From: Leucobacter tardus
GTDB lineage: Bacteria > Actinomycetota > Actinomycetes > Actinomycetales > Microbacteriaceae
NCBI RefSeq assembly: GCF_017583045.1
Contig: NZ_JAGFBF010000002.1
Span: 38,168 to 102,167, forward strand
Length of the DNA: 64,000 bases
Direction: 5' to 3'
Below the pieces are notes generated by a model. The model made no database searches, was not told the DNA's origin, and saw only the letters and a list, made by a program, of their open reading frames with translations. Numbering within the stretch: position 1 is the stretch's first letter; each line of letters starts with the position of its first letter. The translations under genes and the position numbers were made by a program. This document shows, piece after piece, positions 10,962 to 19,213 of the stretch.

Positions 10962-11878
10962 ACCTGCTCGGACCGGCCGAGGTGCGGGAGCTCGCCGCGC
11001 GACTCGACGTGACGCCGACGAAGAAGCTCGGGCAGAACTTCGTCATCGATCCGAACACCGTGCGCAAGATCGTGCGCGCCGCCGGTGTCGAGCGCGGCGA
11101 CCGCGTCATCGAGATCGGGCCGGGCCTCGGGTCCCTCACACTGGGGCTCACCGAAGCCGGAGCCCACGTGACCGCCATCGAGATCGATGGGCGGCTCGCC
11201 GCCGAACTGCCTCGCACCGCAGAGGCGATGCAACCCGAGCTCGTCGATGGCGGACCCGAAGTCGGCTCTCTCCGCGTCGTCCACTCCGATGCCCTCGAAC
11301 TCGCCGCCGAGCACCTCGACGCTCAGCTCGAGCGACCCGAAGTGCTCGTGGCGAACCTGCCGTACAACGTGTCGGTGCCGATCCTCATGCACCTCCTCGA
11401 ACTCATCCCGTCCCTGCGCAGCGGGCTCGTGATGGTCCAGGCCGAGGTCGGCTACCGCGTCGCGGCGGGGCCCGGCTCGAAGGAGTACGGTTCGCCGAGC
11501 GCCAAGGCCGCGTGGTACGGCGAGTGGCGAATCGCCGGCACCGTCAGTCGGCGCATCTTCTGGCCGGTGCCAGGCGTGGACTCGGTACTCGTCTCCTTCA
11601 CGCGCCGCGACGCCCCGCGCGGCACCGACGTCGAGCGGGCCCAGACCTTCGCCCTCGTGAACGCCGCGTTCGCGCAGCGACGCAAGATGCTGCGACAGGC
11701 CCTGCAGTCCGTGCTCGGTCCGGCGCAACGCGTGGTCGAGCTGTGCGCGGCCGCGGGCGTCGATCCGACCGCTCGCGCCGAGCAGCTCGCCATCGACGAA
11801 TACCTCGCCGTCGCCCGAGCCGCACTCGCCGCCGTCACAGAAGCGCCACCCGTCACCGATCAGGGCGGACTGCGGTAG
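10958..11878 (+). CDS. ksgA: 16S rRNA adenine-N6,N6 dimethyltransferase
   Basis: This 306-residue SAM-dependent enzyme dimethylates the two adjacent adenines near the 3' end of 16S rRNA and acts as a late assembly checkpoint. Visible motifs are [17 protein letters not shown], the SAM loop [13 protein letters not shown] near residue 50 and the catalytic NLPYN near residue 132. The GTG start at 10958 overlaps the tatD stop as GTGA, giving a normal-length protein. The TAG stop at 11876-11878 doubles as the first half of the putative -10 box of ispE. Confidence 0.95.
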   Translation: MNLLGPAEVRELAARLDVTPTKKLGQNFVIDPNTVRKIVRAAGVERGDRVIEIGPGLGSLTLGLTEAGAHVTAIEIDGRLAAELPRTAEAMQPELVDGGPEVGSLRVVHSDALELAAEHLDAQLERPEVLVANLPYNVSVPILMHLLELIPSLRSGLVMVQAEVGYRVAAGPGSKEYGSPSAKAAWYGEWRIAGTVSRRIFWPVPGVDSVLVSFTRRDAPRGTDVERAQTFALVNAAFAQRRKMLRQALQSVLGPAQRVVELCAAAGVDPTARAEQLAIDEYLAVARAALAAVTEAPPVTDQGGLR

Positions 11879-11881
11879 CGT
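11876..11881 (+). promoter_or_regulatory. -10 hexamer of ispE overlapping the ksgA stop
   Basis: TAGCGT starts with the ksgA stop codon and ends 7 nt before the ATG at 11889. It would make ispE independently transcribed and leaderless. Confidence 0.45.
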
Positions 11882-11888
11882 GAGTGGC

Positions 11889-12824
11889 ATGGAGTCGAGG
11901 CAGTCAGGCCGATCGGTCACGGTGCGCGCGCCGGGCAAGATCAACGTCTTCTTCCGCGTCGGCGCACTGCAGCACGACGGGTACCACAGCGTCGCCTCGC
12001 TCTACCAGGCGGTCTCGCTGTACGAAGAGGTGACGGCGACGCACGCCGAGGGGCGCAGCGTGCGGTTCTCGGGGCCCATCGACACCAGTGCGCTGGCCAC
12101 CGACGACTCCAATCTCGCGATGCGCGCGGCCGCGCTGCTCATGCAGGAGACGGGGTACTCCGGCGGTGTCGCCCTCTCGATCGTGAAGCGCGTGCCGATC
12201 GCCGGAGGCATGGGAGGCGGCTCGGCCGACGCCGCGGCCACCCTGCTCGCGTGCGACGAACTGTGGGGGACCGGACTCGGCCGGACCGGACTGCTGCCGC
12301 TCGCGGCTCGGCTCGGTGCGGACGTGCCCTTCGCTCTCGAGGGCGGCACCGCGGTCGGCACCGGACGCGGCGACGAGCTCAGTCACGCTTTGGCGAAGGG
12401 CACGTTCCACTGGGTGCTCGCATTGCCTGACGGCGGTCTCAGCACGCCGACCGTGTACTCGGCACTCGACCGGCACCGCGACGAGCACCCCGCCGAGCTC
12501 GCCCCGCCGCCCGAACCGGTGAAGGTCGACACGGCCGTGCTGCAGGCGGTGCGGATCGGCGACCCCGAATCGCTCGCGAACGCCATGCACAACGATCTGC
12601 AGGCCGCCGCGGTGAAGCTCGCCCCGAACCTGCTCGAGGTCATGGAGCTCGGAGAGCAGCGCGGTGCTCTCGCCGGGATCGTCTCGGGTTCCGGACCGAC
12701 CGTGGCGTTCCTGGCGCAGGACAACCGATCGGCGGCCGAACTGCAGCGCGTGCTGACGCGCTCCGGGGTGCGCTCGCTCACCGCGACGGGCCCGGTGCCC
12801 GGCGCGCGCGTGATCGAGAGCTGA
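11889..12824 (+). CDS. ispE: 4-diphosphocytidyl-2-C-methyl-D-erythritol kinase
   Basis: This 311-residue GHMP kinase phosphorylates CDP-methylerythritol in the non-mevalonate route to isoprenoids (menaquinone tails, undecaprenyl carriers). The substrate motif [14 protein letters not shown] is at the N-terminus, the ATP-binding [18 protein letters not shown] near residue 100, and the third GHMP motif in [10 protein letters not shown] near 270. I prefer the ATG at 11889 because of the TAGCGT box 7 nt upstream; a GTG at 11880 would add three residues. It ends 6 bp from a convergent lipoprotein gene with no terminator between. Confidence 0.93.
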   Translation: MESRQSGRSVTVRAPGKINVFFRVGALQHDGYHSVASLYQAVSLYEEVTATHAEGRSVRFSGPIDTSALATDDSNLAMRAAALLMQETGYSGGVALSIVKRVPIAGGMGGGSADAAATLLACDELWGTGLGRTGLLPLAARLGADVPFALEGGTAVGTGRGDELSHALAKGTFHWVLALPDGGLSTPTVYSALDRHRDEHPAELAPPPEPVKVDTAVLQAVRIGDPESLANAMHNDLQAAAVKLAPNLLEVMELGEQRGALAGIVSGSGPTVAFLAQDNRSAAELQRVLTRSGVRSLTATGPVPGARVIES

Positions 12825-12830
12825 GACCGC

Positions 12831-13253
12831 TCAGTCCTCGGGGGCCAGGAAATAGAGGCCGGTGATCTGTCCGCCGGCGTCGATCGAGAGCTGCATGTCG
12901 ACCGGATCGGTGCTCGAGCTCTCGAGCCGGATCACCGACTGCGTCTCACCCGCTGCGTAGTCGGTGACGGTGTAGGGGCGTGCGGGCCGCACGTTCTCGG
13001 TGACGATGCCGACGAACTCGGACGCGGGCACTTCCTCGAGGAATGCCGGGTGCAACGCCGCTTCCCACTCCTCCTCGGTGGTCTCGGCGTCGTCGTTCAA
13101 GATGTCGACGACCCACTGGGTGCGGTCGCCGACCACCGTGTCGGGCACCGGTACCGCTTCGGGGGTCTCGTCGGGGATCATCGAGCTGCATCCGACGCTG
13201 ATGAGCACCGCGGCGCAGGCCCCCGCGATGGCGAGCGTGCGACGAGCTTTCAT
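12831..13253 (-). CDS. Putative lipoprotein, DUF3887-like
   Basis: This 140-residue product begins MKARRTLAIAGACAAVLISV with a basic n-region and hydrophobic core, then Gly-Cys at 22-23 followed by SSM, so a lipid anchor at that cysteine is likely although the residue at -3 (Ser) is not the usual Leu/Val/Ile. The mature part ends in a beta-rich stretch (MQLSIDAGGQITGLYFLAPE) resembling the DUF3887 fold found in secreted hydrolase precursors and lipoproteins. Function is unknown. It is convergent with ispE and divergent from the ABC-F gene. AGGA lies 13 nt before the start. Confidence 0.75.
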   Translation of the reverse strand: MKARRTLAIAGACAAVLISVGCSSMIPDETPEAVPVPDTVVGDRTQWVVDILNDDAETTEEEWEAALHPAFLEEVPASEFVGIVTENVRPARPYTVTDYAAGETQSVIRLESSSTDPVDMQLSIDAGGQITGLYFLAPED

Positions 13254-13338
13254 AGGCGAGTCCAATCCTGTGCGGCGGTCGGTGAACGCGTCCTTCGAGC
13301 CTATCGACCGCGCACGGGTTCCCGCGAAGCCCAGCCGG

Positions 13339-13344
13339 TAGGCT
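13339..13344 (+). promoter_or_regulatory. -10 hexamer of the ABC-F gene
   Basis: TAGGCT is followed by GGAGGCCTT (9 nt) and the ATG. The spacing allows a near-leaderless message that still includes the first bases of a GGAGG ribosome site. Confidence 0.45.
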
Positions 13345-13353
13345 GGAGGCCTT

Positions 13354-15168
13354 ATGGCGCATTTGCTGGGGGCCGAGGCCCTGCACCTCGAAGTACCGAC
13401 CAAAGTCGTATTCGACTCCGTGACGATCGGCGTCGCCGCGGGCGATCGCATCGGCATCGTGGGGCGCAACGGCGACGGCAAATCCAGTCTGCTCATGATG
13501 CTGGCCGGACGCCGGGATCCCGATGGCGGACGCGTGACCATGCGCGGCGGCACGACGATCGGCGTGCTCGATCAGGCCGACGTCTTCGTGACCGATGAGA
13601 CCGTCGGCAACGCGGTCGTCGGTGATGCCGCCGAGCACGAGTGGGCGAGCGACCCGCGCGCGCGAGACGTCATCGAGGGGCTCATCGCCGACCTGCCGTG
13701 GGACGCCCGCGTCGACGCGCTCTCGGGCGGACAGCGCCGCCGCGTCGCCCTCGCACGGTTGCTCGTCGGCGACTGGGACATCCTGGCACTCGACGAGCCG
13801 ACGAACCACCTCGATGTCGAGGCGATCTCCTGGCTCGCCGAGCACCTCAAGCGGCGCTGGGCAGCGAGCCAGGGGGCGCTCCTCGTCGTCACGCACGACC
13901 GTTGGTTCCTGGATGAGGTGTGCAACGCCACCTGGGAGGTGCACGACCGCATCGTCGAGCCGTTCGAGGGCGGGTACGCCGCGTACATTCTGCAGCGCGT
14001 CGAGCGCGACCGTCAGGCCGCCACGATCGAGCAGAAGCGGCAGAACCTCGCCCGGAAGGAGCTGGCGTGGTTGCGTCGCGGAGCGCCGGCCCGCACCTCG
14101 AAACCGAAGTTCCGCATCGACGCCGCGAACGAGCTCATCGCCGATGTACCGGCCGTGCGCGACTCGGTCTCGCTGCAGTCGATGGCGGTGCAGCGGCTCG
14201 GCAAGGAGGTCGTGAACCTGCTCGACGCCGGTGTCGCGTACGGGGACCGATCGGTGCTCGAAGACGTCGAGTGGCTGCTCGCTCCAGGAGAGCGCACGGG
14301 CATCCTCGGCGTGAACGGCGCGGGCAAGTCCACGCTGCTGGGGCTCATCGCCGGCACCGTCGAGCCCACGAGTGGTCGCGTGAAGCGCGGCAAGACGGTC
14401 AAGGTCGCGACCCTCACTCAACGGCTCGACGAGCTCGAGGAGCACCTCCACGAGCCCGTCCGCGTCGTCATCGGTCGTCTGCGCACGAGTTTCTCCGTGG
14501 GGTCGGGATCCAAAGCGCAAGAACTCACTCCCTCGCAGCTGCTCGAGCGGATGGGGTTCTCGAGCGCGCAGCTGTCGACCCCGGTGAAAGACCTCTCCGG
14601 AGGGCAGAAGCGACGCCTCCAGCTGCTCCTGATCCTGCTCGATCAGCCGAACGTGCTGATCCTCGACGAGCCGACCAACGACCTCGACACCGACATGCTC
14701 GCGGCGATGGAGGATCTGCTCGACTCGTGGCCTGGCACGCTCATCGTCGTGAGCCACGACCGGTACTTCCTCGAACGCGTCACCGATCAGCAGTACGCGA
14801 TCCTGGATCGTCATCTGCGGCACCTGCCCGGGGGCGTGGACGAGTACCTGCGGCTGCGGGCGGCGCAGGATCACGGCACCTCGGCACCGACCGCTGCGGG
14901 GAACGGGGCATCGACGACGGCGCAGGCCGTGGCGACTCCCGCGCTGTCCGGGGCCGAGTTGCGCTCCGCGCAGAAGGAGCTCTCGTCGATCGAGCGGAAG
15001 ATGGAGAAGCTGCAGTCGGATATCGCGCGCTCGCGAGACGGGCTCGCCGATCTCGACCAGACCGACTTCCAGCTCCTGAACGCCGAGATGTCCAAGATCA
15101 CCGCGCTCGAGGACGAGGTCGTCGCGCTCGAGGAGCGCTGGATGGAGCTTTCCGAGCTGGTGGAGTAG
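13354..15168 (+). CDS. ABC-F family ATPase (Uup-like)
   Basis: This 604-residue protein has two tandem ABC ATPase domains and no membrane segment, the mark of the ABC-F ribosome-associated group. Walker A motifs are GRNGDGKSS near residue 38 and GVNGAGKST near 318; signatures LSGGQRRRVALARLL near 126 and LSGGQKRRLQ near 412; Walker B segments end in DEPTNHLD and DEPTNDLD. A charged coiled coil of ~85 residues closes the protein, as in Uup. Such proteins rescue or regulate ribosomes; some confer resistance to ribosome-targeting antibiotics. Which applies here cannot be read from sequence. Confidence 0.92.
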   Translation: MAHLLGAEALHLEVPTKVVFDSVTIGVAAGDRIGIVGRNGDGKSSLLMMLAGRRDPDGGRVTMRGGTTIGVLDQADVFVTDETVGNAVVGDAAEHEWASDPRARDVIEGLIADLPWDARVDALSGGQRRRVALARLLVGDWDILALDEPTNHLDVEAISWLAEHLKRRWAASQGALLVVTHDRWFLDEVCNATWEVHDRIVEPFEGGYAAYILQRVERDRQAATIEQKRQNLARKELAWLRRGAPARTSKPKFRIDAANELIADVPAVRDSVSLQSMAVQRLGKEVVNLLDAGVAYGDRSVLEDVEWLLAPGERTGILGVNGAGKSTLLGLIAGTVEPTSGRVKRGKTVKVATLTQRLDELEEHLHEPVRVVIGRLRTSFSVGSGSKAQELTPSQLLERMGFSSAQLSTPVKDLSGGQKRRLQLLLILLDQPNVLILDEPTNDLDTDMLAAMEDLLDSWPGTLIVVSHDRYFLERVTDQQYAILDRHLRHLPGGVDEYLRLRAAQDHGTSAPTAAGNGASTTAQAVATPALSGAELRSAQKELSSIERKMEKLQSDIARSRDGLADLDQTDFQLLNAEMSKITALEDEVVALEERWMELSELVE

Positions 15169-15171
15169 CGT
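15166..15171 (+). promoter_or_regulatory. -10 hexamer overlapping the ABC-F stop codon
   Basis: TAGCGT begins with the stop codon of the ABC-F gene and ends 7 nt before the ATG at 15179, mirroring the ksgA/ispE junction. Confidence 0.45.
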
Positions 15172-15178
15172 CCGCTGT

Positions 15179-15835
15179 ATGACCGTTCCGCAGCAGCTCG
15201 ACCACATCGTCATCGCCGGCCCCGATCTGGACGCCCTCGTCGCCTGGTTCGCCGACCGGACGGGCGTGACCGCCGCCCCCGGCGGTGCGCATCCGACGGG
15301 GACCGCGAACGCGCTCATCGCGCTCACGATCGACGGTGCCCGCGGACCGCAGTACCTCGAGCTCATCGGGCCGGACCCCGATCGCGGCGATCCGGGCCTG
15401 CCGTCGATGTTCGGCATCGACCGGCTCAGCGGGCCGACCGTGCAGACGTACGCGGTGCACCCGGCCGACATCGAGGCGACCGTGGCGGAGGCGCGCGAGC
15501 GCGGCGTCGATCTCGGCGAGGTCGCCGACCTGTCGCGGCACACACCGAATGGTGAGCTCCTGGAATGGCGCCTCGCCGGTGTGCGCGGTCCGCGGCGCGA
15601 GATCCCCTTCGTTATCGACTGGGGCGGCACCCCGCACCCGGGGCTCGGAGATATGCCGCTCCTCGAACTGCGGTCGTTCACGTGGGTCGAGAGCGATGCG
15701 ACCCGTCGCCGCGAGCTCAGCGCGGCGCTCGGCGCACTCGGTCTCGGTGTCGGAGCCGCAGAGGTCGTGGACGGGAGCGACTCGGGATTCAGGCTCGAAC
15801 TCGTGCGGGCGGACGGCGGCACCGCGATCCTCTGA
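15179..15835 (+). CDS. Glyoxalase-like (VOC superfamily) protein
   Basis: This 218-residue protein opens with LDHIVIAGPDLDALVAWFAD, typical of Glyoxalase_3-like vicinal-oxygen-chelate proteins, and has a PQYLELIGP segment that would hold the second metal ligand. It appears to contain two beta-alpha-beta-beta-beta modules, the second weaker (LLELRSFTWVES). The reaction is unknown; relatives include lyases, isomerases and dioxygenases. It follows the ABC-F gene by 10 nt but has its own putative leaderless promoter. Confidence 0.75.
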   Translation: MTVPQQLDHIVIAGPDLDALVAWFADRTGVTAAPGGAHPTGTANALIALTIDGARGPQYLELIGPDPDRGDPGLPSMFGIDRLSGPTVQTYAVHPADIEATVAEARERGVDLGEVADLSRHTPNGELLEWRLAGVRGPRREIPFVIDWGGTPHPGLGDMPLLELRSFTWVESDATRRRELSAALGALGLGVGAAEVVDGSDSGFRLELVRADGGTAIL

Positions 15836-15912
15836 GCGTTCGAGCGAGCACTCGCGCGATGGCAGGCCGGACGGTGGAATGCAACCCGGTATCAGTGGCG
15901 ACACGGCGTTGT

Positions 15913-15918
15913 TAGCGT
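15913..15918 (+). promoter_or_regulatory. -10 element of the catalase gene
   Basis: TAGCGT lies 95 nt before the likely catalase start, leaving an untranslated leader of about 85-90 nt. No clear -35 box was found. Confidence 0.4.
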
Positions 15919-16012
15919 GGCTCCCACTTCGCGCCGCGCAACAGGAGTACGCAGTGAGAGCGTTGCGCACGGCGGAAGCGCACCCCGCACACCGATGTCA
16001 GGAGCATGCACC

Positions 16013-18196
16013 GTGTCACCACACATTCCTGGAGCCCCGGCTCCCACGCCCCCGCCCGTTGCAGAGCCCACCGAAGCGCGCGAGCCGCTGCCCCCGAAGG
16101 ACGATCAGCAGGGTCCTGAGACCGTCAGTGCGACCGGTGAACGGTCCGGAGCTGACCAGGACGTCCGTGCGCAGCGCGGATCCTTCCTCACGACGTCGCA
16201 GGGTGCCCGCATCCGCGACACCGACCACTCGCTGAAGGCGGGGCCGCGCGGACCGACGCTGCTGCAGGACCACCACCTCCGCGAGAAGATCACCCACTTC
16301 GACCACGAGCGCATTCCCGAACGCGTTGTGCACGCGCGCGGTGCTGCGGCGCACGGCGTCTTCGAGTCCTACGGCAACGCGGCGAACCTCACCTGCGCGA
16401 AGTTTCTCGCCGAGAAGACGACCGTGCCGGTGTTCACCCGGTTCTCGACCGTGGTCGGCTCGCGCGGGTCCGCGGATGCCGTGCGCGACACCCGCGGATT
16501 CGCCACCAAGATGTACACCGACGAGGGAACGTTCGACCTGGTCGGAAACAACATTCCCGTGTTCTTCATCCAGGACGGCATCAAGTTCCCGGACATCGTG
16601 CACGCCGCGAAGCCTCATCCGGATCGCGAGATCCCGCAGGCGCAGAGCGCGCACGACACGTTCTGGGACTTCGTCTCCCTGCACACGGAAGCCCAGGCGC
16701 ACGTGATGTGGCAGATGTCCGACCGCGCCATCCCGCGCTCGTACCGCACCATGGAAGGGTTCGGGGTCCACACGTTCCGGCTGGTGAATGCCGAGGGGCA
16801 GAGCTCCCTCGTGAAGTTCCACTGGAAGCCGAAGCTCGGCGTGCACTCGGTGCTGTGGGAGGAGGCCCAGCTGATCAACGGCGCCGACCCCGACTTCCAC
16901 CGACGCGACCTGGCCGATGCGATCGAGGCCGGCGCGTACCCGCAGTGGGAGCTCGGCGTCCAGGTGTTCCCCGACACCGACGAGGAGGTGTTCGCGGGCA
17001 TCGACCTGCTCGACCCGACGAAGATCGTGCCCGAGGAGCTCGCCCCTGTGAAGCCCATCGGCATGCTCACGCTGAACGCCAACCCGAAGAACTACTTCGC
17101 CGAGACCGAGCAGGTCGCGTTCCACCCCGGCCACCTGGTGCCCGGCATCGAGGTCACCAACGATCCGCTGCTGCAGGCGCGTCTGTTCTCGTACATCGAC
17201 ACGCAGATCACGCGTCTCGGGGGGCCGAACTTCTCGCAGATCCCGATCAACCGGCCGCACGCGCCCGTCAACGACATGCTGCGCGACGGCTTCCACCAGT
17301 CGGCGGTGCACACCGGCGTCGCCCCGTACCGGCCGAACTCGCTCGACGGCGGGTGCCCCTTCCACGCCGGCGACGGCCAGGCGGCACTGATCGACTTCCC
17401 GGAAGCGGTGCAGGAGGCGGTGAAGCTGCGCGAGTCCCCGGCATCGTTCGAGGATCACTACTCGCAGGTGACGCAGTTCTTCCGCAGTCTCATGCCCGCC
17501 GAGCAGGATCACGTGATCCAGGCGTACACGTTCGAGCTCGGCAAGTGCTTCGAGCCTGCGATCCGCGAGCGGCAGTTGCAGCGACTCGCGAATATCGACG
17601 CCGACCTGTGCGCCGCGGTGGCGACGGGGCTCGGCATGACGGCTCCGGATCCGGAGCAGCCGCCGCGCGACTCCGAGCCGAGCCCGGCGCTGTCGCAGAT
17701 CGGCGGCACATGGCCCGTGGACGGACGCATCATCGGCATCGCCGTGGACGCGGACAGCGACGCGGCGACGGTCGCCGATCTCGCCGAGCGCATCGACGAC
17801 GCGGGTATGGTGCCGCTCATCATCGCACCGACCGCCGGGACCCTCGACGATGGGACCCCGATCCAACGCACCTACCTGACGGCGCGCTCCGTGGAGTTCG
17901 ACGCGATCGTGTTCGCGACGGTGCAGGGTGCGCCCGCCGCGGACGCGGTCCCGGATCGCGACGCCAAGGCGGGGGATCCCGTCGGCCGCGGGCCGGTCGA
18001 TCCGCGGCTCGTGCTCTTGGCGGCCGAGGCGTTCCGGCACGCGAAGGCGGTGCTGTTCACGGAGCAGACGCCGATCCCCGAGGCGGCGGGAATCGATCGG
18101 AATGCGCCCGGTGTGCTCGTGGGTGCCCCGCTCGATCACCTCGACGATCTCGTCGGTCTGCTCGGGCAGCACCGGGTGTGGGAGCGCTTCGCCTGA
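16013..18196 (+). CDS. katE: Large-subunit (HPII-type) catalase
   Basis: The 727-residue haem catalase converts hydrogen peroxide to water and oxygen. The active-site histidine lies in ERVVHARGAAAHG near residue 106, the asparagine in LVGNNIPVFF near 178, and the haem-ligand tyrosine in RLFSYIDTQITR near 394. It is a clade 2 enzyme because it continues past ~500 residues into a flavodoxin/DJ-1-like domain starting near 566 (WPVDGRIIGIAVDAD). The GTG at 16013 has AGGAG 8 nt upstream; an ATG at 15995 is possible. The Pro-rich first 40 residues are probably flexible. Confidence 0.94.
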   Translation: MSPHIPGAPAPTPPPVAEPTEAREPLPPKDDQQGPETVSATGERSGADQDVRAQRGSFLTTSQGARIRDTDHSLKAGPRGPTLLQDHHLREKITHFDHERIPERVVHARGAAAHGVFESYGNAANLTCAKFLAEKTTVPVFTRFSTVVGSRGSADAVRDTRGFATKMYTDEGTFDLVGNNIPVFFIQDGIKFPDIVHAAKPHPDREIPQAQSAHDTFWDFVSLHTEAQAHVMWQMSDRAIPRSYRTMEGFGVHTFRLVNAEGQSSLVKFHWKPKLGVHSVLWEEAQLINGADPDFHRRDLADAIEAGAYPQWELGVQVFPDTDEEVFAGIDLLDPTKIVPEELAPVKPIGMLTLNANPKNYFAETEQVAFHPGHLVPGIEVTNDPLLQARLFSYIDTQITRLGGPNFSQIPINRPHAPVNDMLRDGFHQSAVHTGVAPYRPNSLDGGCPFHAGDGQAALIDFPEAVQEAVKLRESPASFEDHYSQVTQFFRSLMPAEQDHVIQAYTFELGKCFEPAIRERQLQRLANIDADLCAAVATGLGMTAPDPEQPPRDSEPSPALSQIGGTWPVDGRIIGIAVDADSDAATVADLAERIDDAGMVPLIIAPTAGTLDDGTPIQRTYLTARSVEFDAIVFATVQGAPAADAVPDRDAKAGDPVGRGPVDPRLVLLAAEAFRHAKAVLFTEQTPIPEAAGIDRNAPGVLVGAPLDHLDDLVGLLGQHRVWERFA

Positions 18197-18213
18197 CGCG
18201 GGCGAGACGACGC

Positions 18214-18250
18214 GGCGGGGCCGGGACGCGCAGTGCGTCCCGGCCCCGCC
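18214..18250. terminator. Terminator between katE and the convergent SDR
   Basis: A perfect 16-bp stem (GGCGGGGCCGGGACGC / GCGTCCCGGCCCCGCC) with a 5-nt loop lies 17 nt after the catalase stop and 15 nt before the SDR stop. Confidence 0.85.
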
Positions 18251-18265
18251 CATGCGTGCCCGCGA

Positions 18266-19159
18266 TCACGGGGAGGGCGTGCCGCCGTTCACGTTCAGGG
18301 TCTCGCCGATGACGTAGCTCGACTCGGGGGACGTCAGGAACACGTACGCCGGTGCGAGTTCGGTCGGCTGTCCGGCGCGCCCGAGCGGGGTGTCCTTGCC
18401 GAATTCAGGCAACGCGTCCTTCGGCTGGCCATCCGACACCTGGAGCGGGGTCCAGATGGGTCCGGGCGCGACCCCGTTCACCCGGATGCCCTGCTGGGCG
18501 AGCGCCTGACCGAGGCCCTTGGTGAAGTTGTTGATGGCCGCCTTCGTCGACGCGTAGTCGAGCAGATGCGGGGAGGGCTGGTACGCCTGGATCGACGTCG
18601 AGTTCACGATCGTGGAACCGGCAGGCATATGCGGCACCGCCGCGTGGCTGACGCGGTAGATCGCGTGAATGTTCGTCTCGAACGTGTGCGCCCACTGGTC
18701 CTCGGAGAGATCCTCGAAGCGCTCGACGGCGATCTGCCTGCCGGCGTTGTTCACCAGAGCGTCGAGTCCGCCGAGCGCCGCAACGGCATCGGCGACGAGC
18801 TGCGTGCAGAACGCGCTGTCGGAGAGGTCGCCAGGGAACAGGAACGCGCGGCGCCCGGACGCTTCGATGATCGACTTGATCTCCTGCGCGTCAGGTTCTT
18901 CGTCGGGGAGGTACGAGAGCGCGACGTCGGCACCCTCACGGGCGAACGCGATGGCGACGGCGGCACCGATGCCCGAGTCCGCACCGGTGATCAGTGCTTT
19001 GCGCCCCTCGAGGCGACCGGTACCGCGGTAGGAGTGCTGGCCGCGGTCGGTCTGCGGTTCGAGGTCGCGGTCGAGTCCCGGCTCCGGCTGATGCTGCTTC
19101 GGCGGGGTGACGCTCGGAAAGCGCGTCACGGGGTTCTGGAACGTCAGCTGATCGGTCAT
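18266..19159 (-). CDS. Short-chain dehydrogenase/reductase (YhdF/YghA-like)
   Basis: The 297-residue oxidoreductase has an N-terminal extension of ~50 residues before the dinucleotide motif ALITGADSGIGAAVA, as in the YhdF/YghA group often labelled glucose or aldehyde dehydrogenases. NNAG appears in ALVNNAGRQ, and the catalytic Tyr/Lys in LDYASTKAAINNF; the C-terminus ends SYVIGETLNVNGGTPSP. An unusually strong ribosome site (AGGAGGAA, 4 nt before the ATG) suggests abundant protein. Homologues are stress-induced in several bacteria, which fits its place between katE and poxB. The substrate is unknown. Confidence 0.88.
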   Translation of the reverse strand: MTDQLTFQNPVTRFPSVTPPKQHQPEPGLDRDLEPQTDRGQHSYRGTGRLEGRKALITGADSGIGAAVAIAFAREGADVALSYLPDEEPDAQEIKSIIEASGRRAFLFPGDLSDSAFCTQLVADAVAALGGLDALVNNAGRQIAVERFEDLSEDQWAHTFETNIHAIYRVSHAAVPHMPAGSTIVNSTSIQAYQPSPHLLDYASTKAAINNFTKGLGQALAQQGIRVNGVAPGPIWTPLQVSDGQPKDALPEFGKDTPLGRAGQPTELAPAYVFLTSPESSYVIGETLNVNGGTPSP

Positions 19160-19213
19160 GTGATTCCTCCTGCGTGCGTGTGATTTCGGACGAGTGCGTC
19201 GGTCAGATGTTGC

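Noticed and set aside
12946..15822. Minus-strand frame of about 958 codons opposite the ABC-F and VOC genes
   Set aside because: The plus-strand genes show clear Walker and signature motifs; the antisense frame is compositionally biased and motif-free.
15954..16235. GTG-initiated frame with a good ribosome site (CAGGAG) ahead of katE
   Set aside because: It runs into katE in a different frame, and its product is Arg/Pro/Ser-rich without any motif. The catalase GTG at 16013 has its own AGGAG.
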